From contig NZ_QVTD01000002.1 of assembly GCF_003429105.1 (NCBI RefSeq), forward strand, positions 1 to 64,000: a DNA stretch of 64,000 nucleotides. The letters are read 5' to 3'. The notes beneath the pieces are model-generated. The model made no database searches. It had not been told where the DNA came from and worked only from the letters and a program-made list of their open reading frames with translations. Origin of the DNA: Peribacillus glennii (lineage in GTDB: Bacteria; Bacillota; Bacilli; Bacillales; DSM-1321). How positions within the stretch are numbered: the first letter of the stretch is position 1; the number at the start of each line of letters is the position of its first letter. Positions 54,908 to 63,905 of this stretch are shown in pieces. A program made the position numbers and the translations under genes.

Positions 54908-55225
54908 ATGAACTGGAAGACCTTGCTTTTAGGGGCAGCAGCCGGTTTTGCCGCAGGTTACGCTGCCAAACAAAAGATAGATGAGACAGGCGGCCCTTCA
55001 CCCGAAAGAGTGCTGGAAAACGTCAAAGCCGCTGTTAAAAAGGATGGAAAGATATATGGGTCCTGGATTGTAATGAAGCCGGAAAACTACGAGAAATTCA
55101 ATCTGGATTATCAGGTATACAAAGGCGGAATAACCCGCCATGCCAATGGGAAAAGGGAACAATTCGAGTTCGTGGCTGATGCATCAACCGGAACCATTCT
55201 GGAATTAACACAAAAAAACGACTGA
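54908..55225 (+). CDS. ytzB: PepSY-domain small protein YtzB
   Basis: A 105-residue protein: an N-terminal glycine/alanine-rich hydrophobic stretch (TLLLGAAAGFAAGYAA), then a PepSY-like domain with FVADASTGTILEL at the end. Function unknown; PepSY domains are thought to inhibit peptidases. GGAGGGG lies 5-6 nt before the ATG at 54908. Divergent from ytoP and convergent with ytnP. Confidence 0.88.
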   Translation: MNWKTLLLGAAAGFAAGYAAKQKIDETGGPSPERVLENVKAAVKKDGKIYGSWIVMKPENYEKFNLDYQVYKGGITRHANGKREQFEFVADASTGTILELTQKND

Positions 55226-55231
55226 AGCATA

Positions 55232-55260
55232 GACAGGCTGCCTATCAAAGGCAGCCTGTC
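55232..55260. terminator. Hairpin between ytzB and ytnP
   Basis: Perfect arms GACAGGCTGCC / GGCAGCCTGTC, 7-nt loop. No strong T-run on either side, but its place between convergent genes suggests termination. Confidence 0.6.
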
Positions 55261-55269
55261 CCATTATTG

Positions 55270-56115
55270 TCAGCGTTTTCTTTTTAATTCCTGAAGCACT
55301 TGTTTGCCGCTTTTATCCCATTTTATGGCTCGGTAATAAGCATCATGATAGAAGCTGTACCAGGCTTTGTTCTCCAAACCATATGACATCCATTTTTGTT
55401 TTTGGATGATCGATTCCATCGGATAGTCGTCAAATGCCATTACCCATAGCACATTGGCATGTGCATGTGTAGGCATGATGTCAGCCATGTGGATCAATAA
55501 CTCCCCGCCCTGTTCCATGACAATGATGGAATGTCCGTCGCTATGTCCACCCGTGTGAACCATCATAATGCCATCCAGGATTTGTTTTTCACCATCAAAT
55601 GGGCGGACGAGGTGGGCGACCGCTTCCCAGTTTTCTTTCCAGTATGTATTGCCTGAACGGATATTAGGGCTTTGCATCTCGTCCCATTCAATCCGGGACG
55701 TGATGATTTGCGCATTTTGAAACACGGGTTTCCACTCTCCTCCCTCACGTTTTGTCAACCCGCTAGCGTGGTCGAAATGCATGTGTGTCATGAGGATATA
55801 ATCGATATCCTCTGCTGACAACCCGATTTCCCTCAGGTTTTGTTCTACCCTCGATTCTTCGGTGACACCATAGTTCCTAAGCTGTTTTTCATCGAATTTT
55901 CCATTGCCGATCCCTGTTTCGATCAGCATATTCAAACCACCCGCCTGTACTAAAATCGGGTCTGTTCGCAATTGAATCTGATTGTTGTCATTATTAGGAT
56001 ACCTTCTTGACCAAAGCGGCTTCGGCACAACCCCGAACATTGCTCCACCATCCAAATGGATATCCCCTCCATTCAGCCATGTCAGCTTGATTTCCCCAAT
56101 CTGTAAAGATTCCAT
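55270..56115 (-). CDS. ytnP: Quorum-quenching-type lactonase YtnP (metallo-beta-lactamase fold)
   Basis: A 281-residue metallo-hydrolase. The zinc motif HMHFDHASG holds His111, His113, Asp115 and His116; a further His lies in GGHSDGHS and another in ADIMPTHAH. YtnP of B. subtilis degrades lactone signals of Streptomyces and other bacteria, so the same broad lactonase role is likely. The ATG at 56115 follows AGGAGGGAG; the in-frame upstream ATG is inside the untranslated leader. Length equals the family. Confidence 0.93.
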   Translation of the reverse strand: MESLQIGEIKLTWLNGGDIHLDGGAMFGVVPKPLWSRRYPNNDNNQIQLRTDPILVQAGGLNMLIETGIGNGKFDEKQLRNYGVTEESRVEQNLREIGLSAEDIDYILMTHMHFDHASGLTKREGGEWKPVFQNAQIITSRIEWDEMQSPNIRSGNTYWKENWEAVAHLVRPFDGEKQILDGIMMVHTGGHSDGHSIIVMEQGGELLIHMADIMPTHAHANVLWVMAFDDYPMESIIQKQKWMSYGLENKAWYSFYHDAYYRAIKWDKSGKQVLQELKRKR

Positions 56116-56187
56116 AAACTCCCTCCTATTCATTATAAGTTTAACTTTATTTTCATAAAATTTAAATAGTCCCACTATTTTAACCAA

Positions 56188-56219
56188 ATAAAAAAGCGAT
56201 ACCTATAAAAGGATCGCTT
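56188..56219 (-). terminator. Terminator of trmB
   Basis: Minus strand AAGCGATCC ... GGTATCGCTT, then TTTTTATTTGG. Confidence 0.8.
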
Positions 56220-56233
56220 AGATGGTAATTATT

Positions 56234-56872
56234 CTAGCGGAATTGCGCCTCAAGCCTGTATATTCTGTTACCTTTTCGAGAGAATCGCTCTTCGTATTCC
56301 GTCATGATATTGCCTTCAAAATCGCTGTTGTGCAAATCAAGGCTTACAAATTTAAGCAGCATTCCGTAACGGGACAAGCTCATCAACGAAGATTCGAATA
56401 ATCCCTGATTATCCGTCTTAAAATGGATCTCGCCTTTTTCGGGAAGGATATCTTCGTACACCTGTAAAAAGGTTTCATATGTCAAGCGGCGTTTCTCATG
56501 CCGTGTTTTAGGCCATGGATCAGAAAAATTTAAATAAACCCTGGCTACATCGCCCTTAGCAAAAAAATTACGCAGATCATTGGCATTCTCGTTCATGAGC
56601 TTCACGTTTGGCAAATCTGCTTCAATCAGCCTGTCCAAAGCAGAAACAATGACACTCTTAGCAAGTTCAATGCCAATAAAATTGATATCAGGGTTCACCA
56701 TTGCCATTTCAGTAATGAATCGGCCTTTACCTGTGCCGACCTCTATATAAATCGGATGGTCATTCCCGAATGCTTCCCGCCACTTCCCTTTATGGCTTTC
56801 AGGCTGCTGGATGACGTACTGTGGATAGGCAGCCAATTTTTCTTCAGCCCAGGGCTTATTCCTTAAACGCAT
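56234..56872 (-). CDS. trmB: tRNA (guanine-46-N7)-methyltransferase
   Basis: A 212-residue SAM-dependent enzyme making m7G46 in tRNA. SAM motif [13 protein letters not shown], the TrmB signature [19 protein letters not shown] with the catalytic Asp, and the C-terminal [11 protein letters not shown] are present. ATG at 56872 has GAGGTG 8 nt upstream (a TTG codon just before it is not needed). Single gene with its own terminator. Confidence 0.97.
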   Translation of the reverse strand: MRLRNKPWAEEKLAAYPQYVIQQPESHKGKWREAFGNDHPIYIEVGTGKGRFITEMAMVNPDINFIGIELAKSVIVSALDRLIEADLPNVKLMNENANDLRNFFAKGDVARVYLNFSDPWPKTRHEKRRLTYETFLQVYEDILPEKGEIHFKTDNQGLFESSLMSLSRYGMLLKFVSLDLHNSDFEGNIMTEYEERFSRKGNRIYRLEAQFR

Positions 56873-57080
56873 CAATTACACACCTCTATATCTTTTATAC
56901 TTTTCACACAATACCATGACTAACCGAATTTCTGCAAGGTAAGTTTTGAACAATTTGCCCGTAAAAAAACCGCAGCTGAAAAGGCGCTTGCGGTTTCCGC
57001 GGATTGTCACGTATAAATGTCGTCACAAGTCACACTATAAAAAACATAATCATCTATTTTAAGAAAGGGTCGAAGCCATT

Positions 57081-57359
57081 ATGCCGCTTTCTCATGAAAA
57101 CCAGATTTTTTTATTAAAGGATATTTTACAAAACCACCAAAGTGATTGCTGCGGATCGGTATCTGAATGCGAGCAAGTGGAACGGCTGGTAAAATCATTG
57201 ATGGTGAATACAGATGTGAATGAAAACGTCAGAGTCATACTGGAAGAAATATACCGGTACAGCCAGGATGGAATCAATTCATCTGATTTGGATGCCCATA
57301 TCAATTCGCACCAAACCGATCTTAACCATTGGGTTGATGACATTGGCCGCTTTTATTGA
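57081..57359 (+). CDS. ytzH: YtzH-like protein
   Basis: A 92-residue acidic soluble protein found next to ytmP and trmB in Bacillus. It begins MPLSHENQIFLLKDILQNHQ and has a CCGSVSECEQVERL segment with three cysteines. No known function. The ribosome site is AGAAAGGG, and the last 7 bp overlap convergent ytmP. Confidence 0.88.
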   Translation: MPLSHENQIFLLKDILQNHQSDCCGSVSECEQVERLVKSLMVNTDVNENVRVILEEIYRYSQDGINSSDLDAHINSHQTDLNHWVDDIGRFY

Positions 57360-58150
57360 TCAAGGATGTAAGGCAACTGTTGAATGATACGTTCCATTTC
57401 CTCAATCCGGTTTTTATTTTTATGCCATTGGATCGAGGATAAGGCTTGAGCGGCCACATGCCACTTCATCCTCATTTCAAGGCTTGCATCCAGTGTCTTT
57501 CCATATCGGCCGAGCCACTCCCGCCAATCTTCTTTTGGAACATAGGAATAAAGCAGCACTCCGAGATCAATCGCTGGGTCGGCAATGATTGCGCCGTCCC
57601 AATCTATAAGAAATAACTCATTTGCATCAGTAAATAGCCAGTTATTATGGTTAACGTCGCCATGGCAGACGACCTGCTCGTCGCACTCAGCCAATAACAG
57701 GTTATTCTGCAAAAAGGAAATCGCCTGAAAGACTGCAGGAACCGAAACGACTTCACGGTCCAGGCTGGTTTCTATTTGTGTCAGGATGCTTTCGGGCCGC
57801 AATGGGGATTTACCCAATCTTTTCAGCATAGTCAGCAACGGCTGAGACTGATGGATTTTCCTCAGCAGCTTAGCCACTTGCTGGCCATTCATCTCTTGAT
57901 GGGTGAGTTCCCTTCCATTTAACCAATGCTGCGCCGTTATCACATCTCCGTTTTCAAGACGCTTTGTCCATACCAGCTTAGGCACGATTCCTTCAGCTGA
58001 TAAAACAGCCAGAAAAGGCGATGTATTACGTTTCAGAAAAAGTTTTTGTTCATTATCTTTTAGGGCAATGAAGGCTTCTCCTGTAGCTCCTCCAGCGGGA
58101 ACGATTTCCCACTCCTGACCGAATAAATGTTCCAAAAGGTTCACCTTCAA
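57353..58150 (-). CDS. ytmP: Phosphotransferase-fold protein YtmP
   Basis: A 265-residue aminoglycoside-phosphotransferase/choline-kinase fold protein. The catalytic loop is VCHGDVNHNNWLFT and the metal-binding DFG-equivalent is LFLIDWDGA; both Asp residues are present, so it is likely an active kinase, of unknown small-molecule substrate. It overlaps ytzH by 7 bp at the 3' end. The 370 bp upstream contain an intergenic repeat only. Confidence 0.9.
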   Translation of the reverse strand: MKVNLLEHLFGQEWEIVPAGGATGEAFIALKDNEQKLFLKRNTSPFLAVLSAEGIVPKLVWTKRLENGDVITAQHWLNGRELTHQEMNGQQVAKLLRKIHQSQPLLTMLKRLGKSPLRPESILTQIETSLDREVVSVPAVFQAISFLQNNLLLAECDEQVVCHGDVNHNNWLFTDANELFLIDWDGAIIADPAIDLGVLLYSYVPKEDWREWLGRYGKTLDASLEMRMKWHVAAQALSSIQWHKNKNRIEEMERIIQQLPYILDQ

Positions 58151-58159
58151 TTTCTTCGC

Positions 58160-58320
58160 TAGTTAAAAAAGCACGGGGCGCCAAATATTAAAGGAACGTC
58201 GACTAACCACTGCCACTTCTTGCGACAAACGCCAACGTCGCCACACCCTCGTAACGCTGCGCTTTCCTTCGTCAGATGTATGGCTGACGAAGCTTTCCTT
58301 GTCCTATGGAAGCCAGAATA
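58160..58320. repeat. Dispersed intergenic repeat, copy B, with hairpin
   Basis: Contains GCACGGGGCGCC, CGTCGACTAACCACTGCC and ACTTCTTGCGACAA, related to copy A at 52966-53065, and a perfect CTTCGTCAG / CTGACGAAG hairpin at 58267-58292. A small frame across it has no protein character. From 58330 to 58520 nothing else is visible except AT-rich DNA. Confidence 0.5.
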
Positions 58321-58522
58321 AGCTTTAGTCCGCGGACTGCTTTTTGACTTTCCTGGCACATTTCAAGAAAAATAAAAAAGACAGCCATTGACCATATACA
58401 ATAGCTATCTTATAGAATTTTAGTTGAAAAGCCGTTTCTTAGTCAAGTGGTATAGTTCATAAACTTAATAGGAAAAACCTGCAACCACCCGAAAAAACCA
58501 GGAATTGCCTGAATTTGATCAT

Positions 58523-59503
58523 TCACTTCCCCCGTGTCAAAACCCTTATTTTATTCGGGGCGATAAAGGCTGATAGCTTCGTGTCTCCCAAAATCTCTCC
58601 ATCCGCCTGGATTCTTACAGGATCTGCAGAGATGATTTCAATATGCCTGCACGTAAAAGAATCCACATTTTTCAAGCGCAGGTGGCCTCCCCATAAAACA
58701 GTCACAAAAACAGATAAAAGCTTTATCGTCGGGATATCGTGAACGGCAATTACTTCAAAAAGCGAGTCATCATGCCTGGATTTCGGGGAAATATTTATGC
58801 CTCCCCCAAAGTAGGGCTGGTTTGCGGCAACGATGAACCATACCCGTTTAAAAACATGCTCTTTGCCGTCTATGAAAGCAGCCATATCGGTCCTTTTGTA
58901 TGTAAATAGCTTTTTCAGGAAAAAATATATGTATATGAGTTTGCCAATCTTAAAAAAGTTGAATAGGATTTTCCAGGCGGAATGATTCACGTCATATGTT
59001 ATTTCCGCATCTATTCCTATCCCCACGCTGTTGATAAAAGCTGCATCAGCCGCATTGGTTTCGAGAATTCCAATATCAATTTCTTTTATATAATTTTCGG
59101 GCTGCATAATAAGGGAAAGGGCATCCCGGCAGTTTTTTGTCCGCTGGATTCCGCGGACATAATCATTTCCCGATCCGGCAGGGATGCATGCGATTATGGC
59201 ATGGGGATATCCTGCTGCGCCATTCATGACCTCATGAAGCGTACCATCTCCGCCCACAGCTGCAATCAGGGTATCCTTGTCGGTTTTTGCTAAAATTTCT
59301 TCTGACAACTCTTTTGCATGGCCCTTATATTCCGTGAAAAAAGATTGATATGAAATGTTTTTCGATGCAAGCACGCGCTCCATTTTTTTCCATACCCTTC
59401 CACTTCCCTCATTTTGGGCCACGGGATTTATGATGAAATACAGTTCTATGCCGCTTGTTTTTAAACGTTCACCTTCATAGTTTGTTTTCTTCTTCGCTAA
59501 CAT
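58523..59503 (-). CDS. ytlR: Diacylglycerol-kinase-family lipid kinase YtlR
   Basis: About 326 residues. The GGDGT nucleotide loop is at 84-88 (AAVGGDGTLHEVMNGA), preceded by the INPVAQNEGSGR signature and followed by IPAGSGNDYVRGI, together the DAGK catalytic domain; C-terminal PVRIQADGEILG is typical of the second domain. It phosphorylates a lipid or lipid-like alcohol. No ribosome site supports a start cleanly; the ATG at 59503, inside the end of the upstream gene, is the best choice and implies translational coupling. Confidence 0.88.
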   Translation of the reverse strand: MLAKKKTNYEGERLKTSGIELYFIINPVAQNEGSGRVWKKMERVLASKNISYQSFFTEYKGHAKELSEEILAKTDKDTLIAAVGGDGTLHEVMNGAAGYPHAIIACIPAGSGNDYVRGIQRTKNCRDALSLIMQPENYIKEIDIGILETNAADAAFINSVGIGIDAEITYDVNHSAWKILFNFFKIGKLIYIYFFLKKLFTYKRTDMAAFIDGKEHVFKRVWFIVAANQPYFGGGINISPKSRHDDSLFEVIAVHDIPTIKLLSVFVTVLWGGHLRLKNVDSFTCRHIEIISADPVRIQADGEILGDTKLSAFIAPNKIRVLTRGK

Positions 59504-60470
59504 CCAGATCCACATCCCATTCCAGCCGTCTGGATGACGTCGTTTGGCAATAGTCAAGCAATGCCTGTGCGGCCTTTAATTGCTGATGTTTCAACGGTGA
59601 AGAAAGGCCCCGCATTTTTTGGAACCATTCCGGAAACGTTCGCTTATCCAGAAGCGTCACATCATAAGGTGCAAGAGGATGATCTATATATCCATTGCGC
59701 GAGAGGATCGCTTTCTTTATCGGCAGGCTAACGTCATATAATGAAAAAAGCTGCTTTGCAATTTTCTCCATGCGATCCACGGCAAGCATCGGGTTCAATA
59801 CTTTTTTCTCTTTGTGCTGGTGGTGCCTCTTCAACCAGAACCTTTCACTGGACCCGGCAAAGACTGCATCCTCTTCAGCTTCAAGGAAGGTAAGGCACCA
59901 GGCATCCGTCGGGCTTAACAGGATGACTTCAACCTCGACGGGTGCATTTTTCAGTAGAAAAACAGGTTTATATAATAATAGGAATGTATCAGGAAAACGC
60001 TGCAAAAAGAAACGGAGTCTTTCATCCAAAAAGAAAGACTGATCAACAAATGACTTCTCGTACATGGTCGAGCTTCCCCATGTCATCTGAAAGCGCAATA
60101 GCTGGTTCAAATAATTCTGTTTCAATTCATCAAGGCTGCCGATATTCGTTGGCATTTGTAGGGAAAAGAAATTTTCCTGTGAATCGGAAGAATTCTGGCT
60201 GTCGCTTGCAGGACTTTCCCCCTTCGTGGCGGCCTTTGAAAAAATCCCCCGTACTTTTTCCATAAGGCCGGGCCTGGTCTCCTGTGTCCAATCTTCATCA
60301 GGGCTCCCTGCCGGAGGATCATGAAAAAACTGCTCCAACTCCCCGGCAAGGAAGGCTGCTTTTAAATTTTCCCATTGCTGCTGCTTTAGGCGGACAAATT
60401 GCGTCGGGTACCGATATATATCCTGTTCATATCTTGAGATATAATCCTGCAATTTAATAAGCTGTCCCAT
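59475..60470 (-). CDS. ytlQ: YtlQ-like protein, weakly NERD-like
   Basis: A 331-residue soluble protein without clear catalytic motifs. A polar low-complexity segment (about 75-105, Ser/Asp/Gln-rich) follows a helical start; the middle (APVEVEVILLSPTDAWCLTF) has the strand pattern of nuclease-related (NERD) domains, but the usual downstream lysine motif is not evident. Between thpR (70-bp gap) and ytlR (29-bp overlap) it forms a three-gene unit corresponding to B. subtilis ytlPQR. Function unknown. Confidence 0.75.
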   Translation of the reverse strand: MGQLIKLQDYISRYEQDIYRYPTQFVRLKQQQWENLKAAFLAGELEQFFHDPPAGSPDEDWTQETRPGLMEKVRGIFSKAATKGESPASDSQNSSDSQENFFSLQMPTNIGSLDELKQNYLNQLLRFQMTWGSSTMYEKSFVDQSFFLDERLRFFLQRFPDTFLLLYKPVFLLKNAPVEVEVILLSPTDAWCLTFLEAEEDAVFAGSSERFWLKRHHQHKEKKVLNPMLAVDRMEKIAKQLFSLYDVSLPIKKAILSRNGYIDHPLAPYDVTLLDKRTFPEWFQKMRGLSSPLKHQQLKAAQALLDYCQTTSSRRLEWDVDLDVSEEENKL

Positions 60471-60539
60471 GTTTCATCACAACCTGTCTTTTTTCATAAA
60501 TATAATGCTTACCCGTTTTCCAAACGAACACGGCCAAGC

Positions 60540-61103
60540 CTATTGTAAACGTATCGTAAAAATCGGTTCATAGGACGGAGATGCGCCGAAGTGGCTTTGG
60601 TAAAGGGAAACTTCAGAGACAGTAAAAGAATGTTGGCCTATCGAATCGCGTCCTGCCTTGACCTGAAGCTCTTCAATGTCAAAGGTCCGTTCTCCTATGT
60701 ATTTTCTTGCGATGGTGATATGCGGTTTAAATGGTTTCTTGTCCAATGAGAATCCAGCCTGCAAACATTCTTGATAAACCTTCTTCTGGATGTCAAACAG
60801 CCTTTCCTCACCGGTGACCCCTGCCCAAAGAATTCTTGGGTTGTGCCGTTCGCCGAATGTGCTGATCCGGTGTAAGGAAAGCGAAAACGGCCCTTCATTG
60901 GACAGGCTCCCCTTTACAAGTTCCATTGACTTCTTTCTCATTTCTTCAGGGGCATTTCCCAGAAAAGCAAGGGTAATGTGATAATCGTCTTTATGGAGCC
61001 ATTTCTTGAAAGGAAACTCAGACCTTATTTCCTCTGTCATATCATATATATATTCTTTCGTTTCGTCAGGCAATGTCAAGGCGAAAAAATAATTTGTATT
61101 CAT
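60540..61103 (-). CDS. thpR: RNA 2',3'-cyclic phosphodiesterase
   Basis: A 187-residue 2H phosphoesterase (LigT/ThpR family). Both catalytic H-x-T motifs are present: His42-Thr44 in YHITLAFLG and His128-Thr130 in FKPHITIAR. It opens cyclic phosphates on RNA 3' ends. First gene of thpR-ytlQ-ytlR (B. subtilis ytlP). The ATG follows AGGAAGG. Confidence 0.93.
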   Translation of the reverse strand: MNTNYFFALTLPDETKEYIYDMTEEIRSEFPFKKWLHKDDYHITLAFLGNAPEEMRKKSMELVKGSLSNEGPFSLSLHRISTFGERHNPRILWAGVTGEERLFDIQKKVYQECLQAGFSLDKKPFKPHITIARKYIGERTFDIEELQVKAGRDSIGQHSFTVSEVSLYQSHFGASPSYEPIFTIRLQ

Positions 61104-61382
61104 GTGGATACCTTCCTTTTTTCCTTTATCTATTTTAGCATAAACATCTCGTCCGCTCTTATTCCTTGTGTTTGAAAACCCGGCGGTTGTGCGAATATTT
61201 AAAGGGCATGACAGAGTATCGCGAAAATGCGGGAATGAAGGGAAACCAAATTTACCGAAACATCACTCCTTTTTATGAAAGATAAGTCCACTGATCTCGT
61301 CAATAGTAAGAAAAAAGTGATATTGCGATTCATTTTAACTTGCACAAGGTCGCATTTATAAGAAAAACATCTCTCTTTTCTG

Positions 61383-61417
61383 CCAAAAGAAATCCCCGCC
61401 GGAAACATGGCAGGGAT
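61383..61417 (-). terminator. Terminator of dat
   Basis: Minus strand ATCCCTGCC, 8-nt loop, GGCGGGGAT, then TTCTTTT. The 280 bp between here and thpR have no gene that I can support. Confidence 0.75.
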
Positions 61418-61422
61418 CAAAC

Positions 61423-62301
61423 TCATTCTATGGGTGCAGCATGTTTAGCCGGCCCGCATTGTTTGATAACCTCGTCACGAAACAATTTCTGAAGCTTTCT
61501 CGTGACAACGCCGGGAATGCCATCACCGACAGCCTGGCCGTCAATTTGGATAACCGGAAGGACCTCGATGGTTGTTCCCGATAAAAATACCTCATCTGCT
61601 GCAAGAAGCTCATCCGTTGTAAAAGGCTCCTCTGAATAAGGAATCCCATTTTCCTTACAAAGCCGCAGCATTACCTGTCTTGATATCCCATTCAGGATTA
61701 AATTTGTTGCCGGGTGTGTTTTAATTTTTCCGTCCGTGACAATAGATACATTTGATGAGCTGCCTTCCGTAACCATTCCGTCTCGATGCTGCAGCGCCTC
61801 GAAGCACCCGGCTTCGGCCGCCTTCTGTTTCGCAAGGATATTTCCAAGCAAATTCAAGCTTTTAATATCACAGCGCAGCCAGCGGATATCTTCTTCCAAA
61901 ATGGTTTTCACACCCGTTTTGGCAAGTTCCTGCGAATGGAGCAGCGGTTTTGTATAGGCAACATAAACCGGATTAACAGCGGGAGCAGGGAAGGCATGGT
62001 TCCTTGGTGACACCCCCCTGGTGCATTGCATATAAATCGTTCCAAATTCCAGCCCATTCTCCCGGACAAGCTCATTTAGCTGGCTTTCCATATCTTCAAT
62101 TGTGAATGGCAAATCCAGGCGGATGCTTTTGGCACTTTCGAGCAGGCGGCTTAAATGCTCCGTGGCCGTAAATAATCGGCCGTTGTATACCCTGATTACC
62201 TCATATATCCCATCGCCAAATTGATAACCGCGATCCTCTACATCCACGCTGATATCAGACCTCACAACGATTTTGCCGTTTAGTATCATTTTTTCCATCA
62301 T
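61423..62301 (-). CDS. dat: D-amino-acid transaminase
   Basis: A 292-residue fold-type IV PLP enzyme interconverting D-alanine and D-glutamate, supplying D-Glu for peptidoglycan. The PLP lysine is Lys147 in RCDIKSLNLLGN (Lys145 in the well-studied Bacillus enzyme), and TEGSSSNV is the phosphate-binding segment. ATGs at 62301 and 62298 are both possible behind GGGAG; frame beyond is untranslated. It follows pepV by about 75 bp that hold a large hairpin. Confidence 0.94.
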   Translation of the reverse strand: MMEKMILNGKIVVRSDISVDVEDRGYQFGDGIYEVIRVYNGRLFTATEHLSRLLESAKSIRLDLPFTIEDMESQLNELVRENGLEFGTIYMQCTRGVSPRNHAFPAPAVNPVYVAYTKPLLHSQELAKTGVKTILEEDIRWLRCDIKSLNLLGNILAKQKAAEAGCFEALQHRDGMVTEGSSSNVSIVTDGKIKTHPATNLILNGISRQVMLRLCKENGIPYSEEPFTTDELLAADEVFLSGTTIEVLPVIQIDGQAVGDGIPGVVTRKLQKLFRDEVIKQCGPAKHAAPIE

Positions 62302-62319
62302 TACAACACTCCCATTAAT

Positions 62320-62368
62320 GGGGTAGTCCCCAGTGCTGTAACACGTTACCCCACTGGGGGACTGACCC
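62320..62368. repeat. 49-nt nearly perfect inverted repeat between pepV and dat
   Basis: GGGGTAGTCCCCAGTG pairs with CACTGGGGGACTGACCC, and the interior GTAAC-AC-GTTAC is itself palindromic, so the whole block folds into one hairpin. Its GC content contrasts with the flanks. It may be a dispersed palindromic element, and it could stabilise or attenuate the pepV-dat message. Confidence 0.8.
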
Positions 62369-62377
62369 TTTATTCCA

Positions 62378-63793
62378 TCATTTTGCCAATTCGTAGATGG
62401 CCCGGGCATATATCGCTGCTGCCTTGAGCATGTCAGCAATGTCTATATATTCATCTTTTTGGTGGGCGATATCTTCTTTGCCGGGAAAAAGCGGCCCGAA
62501 TGCTACGCCTTCTTCAAGCGATCTTGCATATGTACCGCCCCCAATTGCCAGAAGTTCTGCTTTTTCGCCTGTTTCCTCTTCATAAACCCGCTGTAAAGTC
62601 TTGATGAGGAAGCTGTCACTCTTCACGTGGTGAGGGGCTGAATTGGTGTTGCTCTCTATCGCAAATCCCAGGCTTCCCACAGTATTCTGCAAGGCCGATT
62701 TGCCTTCCTCCCATTTGAATGTAACCGGGTACCGCATAGAAAAGCCAATCCTCCCGCCCGTTTCCCTTGAATAGCTTAAAATGCCCGCGTTCAAGGTTAA
62801 ATCCCCGGAAATTTCGTCACTAAACGCGATGCCAAGCCTGTTCCCTCGCGAATCACCAAACACATAATCATGAATGAATGAAAAAAATTTCTTTGCATGT
62901 TCCGGGATTTCCAGTCCTGATAAAAAGGCTGCCAAATACAATCCTGCGTTCACTCCATTATTCGGCTCCATGCCATGTGCCGAAACCCCTTCAAGCTCAA
63001 GGATTACTTGTTCATGTTCAACGCTCGGGCTTCCATTCAGTGCGTGTTTTTGCATGAAAGACTTGAAAAGTTCTGCAATTTCTTCCTGTTTGCCATCTGC
63101 TCGCAGGCGGGCAATCGCATAATCCGGAACCATATTCACCCTTCTTCCAGATGTAAATTCGGTGACCTCAATTCCTGACCCTGATCCGCTGTCAGCTTCT
63201 CCTGGCTGTGTAATGGCAAAATCCCAGATGCCTTTCTCGGCATAAATGATCGGAAAATCCGCATCGGGGGCAAATCCAATTGCCGGCATTTCTTCTGTTT
63301 CAAAATAGCGATCCACACAACGCCAGTCCGATTCCTCATCAGTACCGATAATCATGCGAACCCGTTTATTCAATGGCAACCCCAGCTCTTTCACCGTTTT
63401 CATTGCATAGTAAGCTGCCATAGTCGGCCCTTTATCATCAATCGCACCGCGTGCATAGATTTTTCCGTCCCTGATATCTGCGGCAAACGGATCTGAGCTC
63501 CAGCCATCGCCTTCAGGTACCACATCCACGTGGCAAAGGATGCCTAGAAGCTCTTCCCCTTGGCCCATTTCCAGATGGCCTGAAACATTTCCGACATTCT
63601 TTGAAGTGAAGCCGTGTTTTTCACCCAATTGAAGCATAAAATCCAGCGCTTCTTTAACACCTTTTCCCAACGGCGCCTCATCAGTGGCATATTCCTCATC
63701 AAGTATACTTTTAATCTTGAGCAGCGCCTGTGTATCCTTCAGCAGATCATCCTTCCGCCTTTCAATCTCTTGCTGCCAATTTATCTCTGTCAC
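62378..63793 (-). CDS. pepV: Dipeptidase PepV (M20 family)
   Basis: A 471-residue zinc dipeptidase. Metal and catalytic residues occur in LCHVDVVPEGDGW, RGAIDDKGPTMAAYYA, GTDEESDWRC and FAPDADFP, and the lid domain includes SAHGMEPNNG. It cleaves unblocked dipeptides in the cytoplasm. Start is GTG with AAAGGAG 10 nt upstream. First gene of a likely pepV-dat unit (B. subtilis ytjP). Confidence 0.95.
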   Translation of the reverse strand: MTEINWQQEIERRKDDLLKDTQALLKIKSILDEEYATDEAPLGKGVKEALDFMLQLGEKHGFTSKNVGNVSGHLEMGQGEELLGILCHVDVVPEGDGWSSDPFAADIRDGKIYARGAIDDKGPTMAAYYAMKTVKELGLPLNKRVRMIIGTDEESDWRCVDRYFETEEMPAIGFAPDADFPIIYAEKGIWDFAITQPGEADSGSGSGIEVTEFTSGRRVNMVPDYAIARLRADGKQEEIAELFKSFMQKHALNGSPSVEHEQVILELEGVSAHGMEPNNGVNAGLYLAAFLSGLEIPEHAKKFFSFIHDYVFGDSRGNRLGIAFSDEISGDLTLNAGILSYSRETGGRIGFSMRYPVTFKWEEGKSALQNTVGSLGFAIESNTNSAPHHVKSDSFLIKTLQRVYEEETGEKAELLAIGGGTYARSLEEGVAFGPLFPGKEDIAHQKDEYIDIADMLKAAAIYARAIYELAK

Positions 63794-63896
63794 GAGTATC
63801 CAGCTCCTTTTCTACTTTGTTTTGTAGCGATGTTTCGGTTTTAGTTGCGGAACCCCGGGTTTGAGGCGAAAATTCAATCCAGACACTATATTTATT

Positions 63897-63905
63897 ATTG
63901 TACCA
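63897..63905 (-). promoter_or_regulatory. Possible extended -10 promoter of pepV
   Basis: Minus strand TGGTACAAT, 100 bp before the GTG; no good -35. Nothing else is recognisable up to the window end. Confidence 0.3.

Noticed and set aside
58159..58359. 66-codon minus-strand frame downstream of ytlR
   Set aside because: It covers the intergenic repeat copy B and has no ribosome site or family resemblance.
61199..61426. 75-codon minus-strand frame between dat and thpR
   Set aside because: No ribosome site, overlaps the dat terminator, and shows no protein-like pattern.
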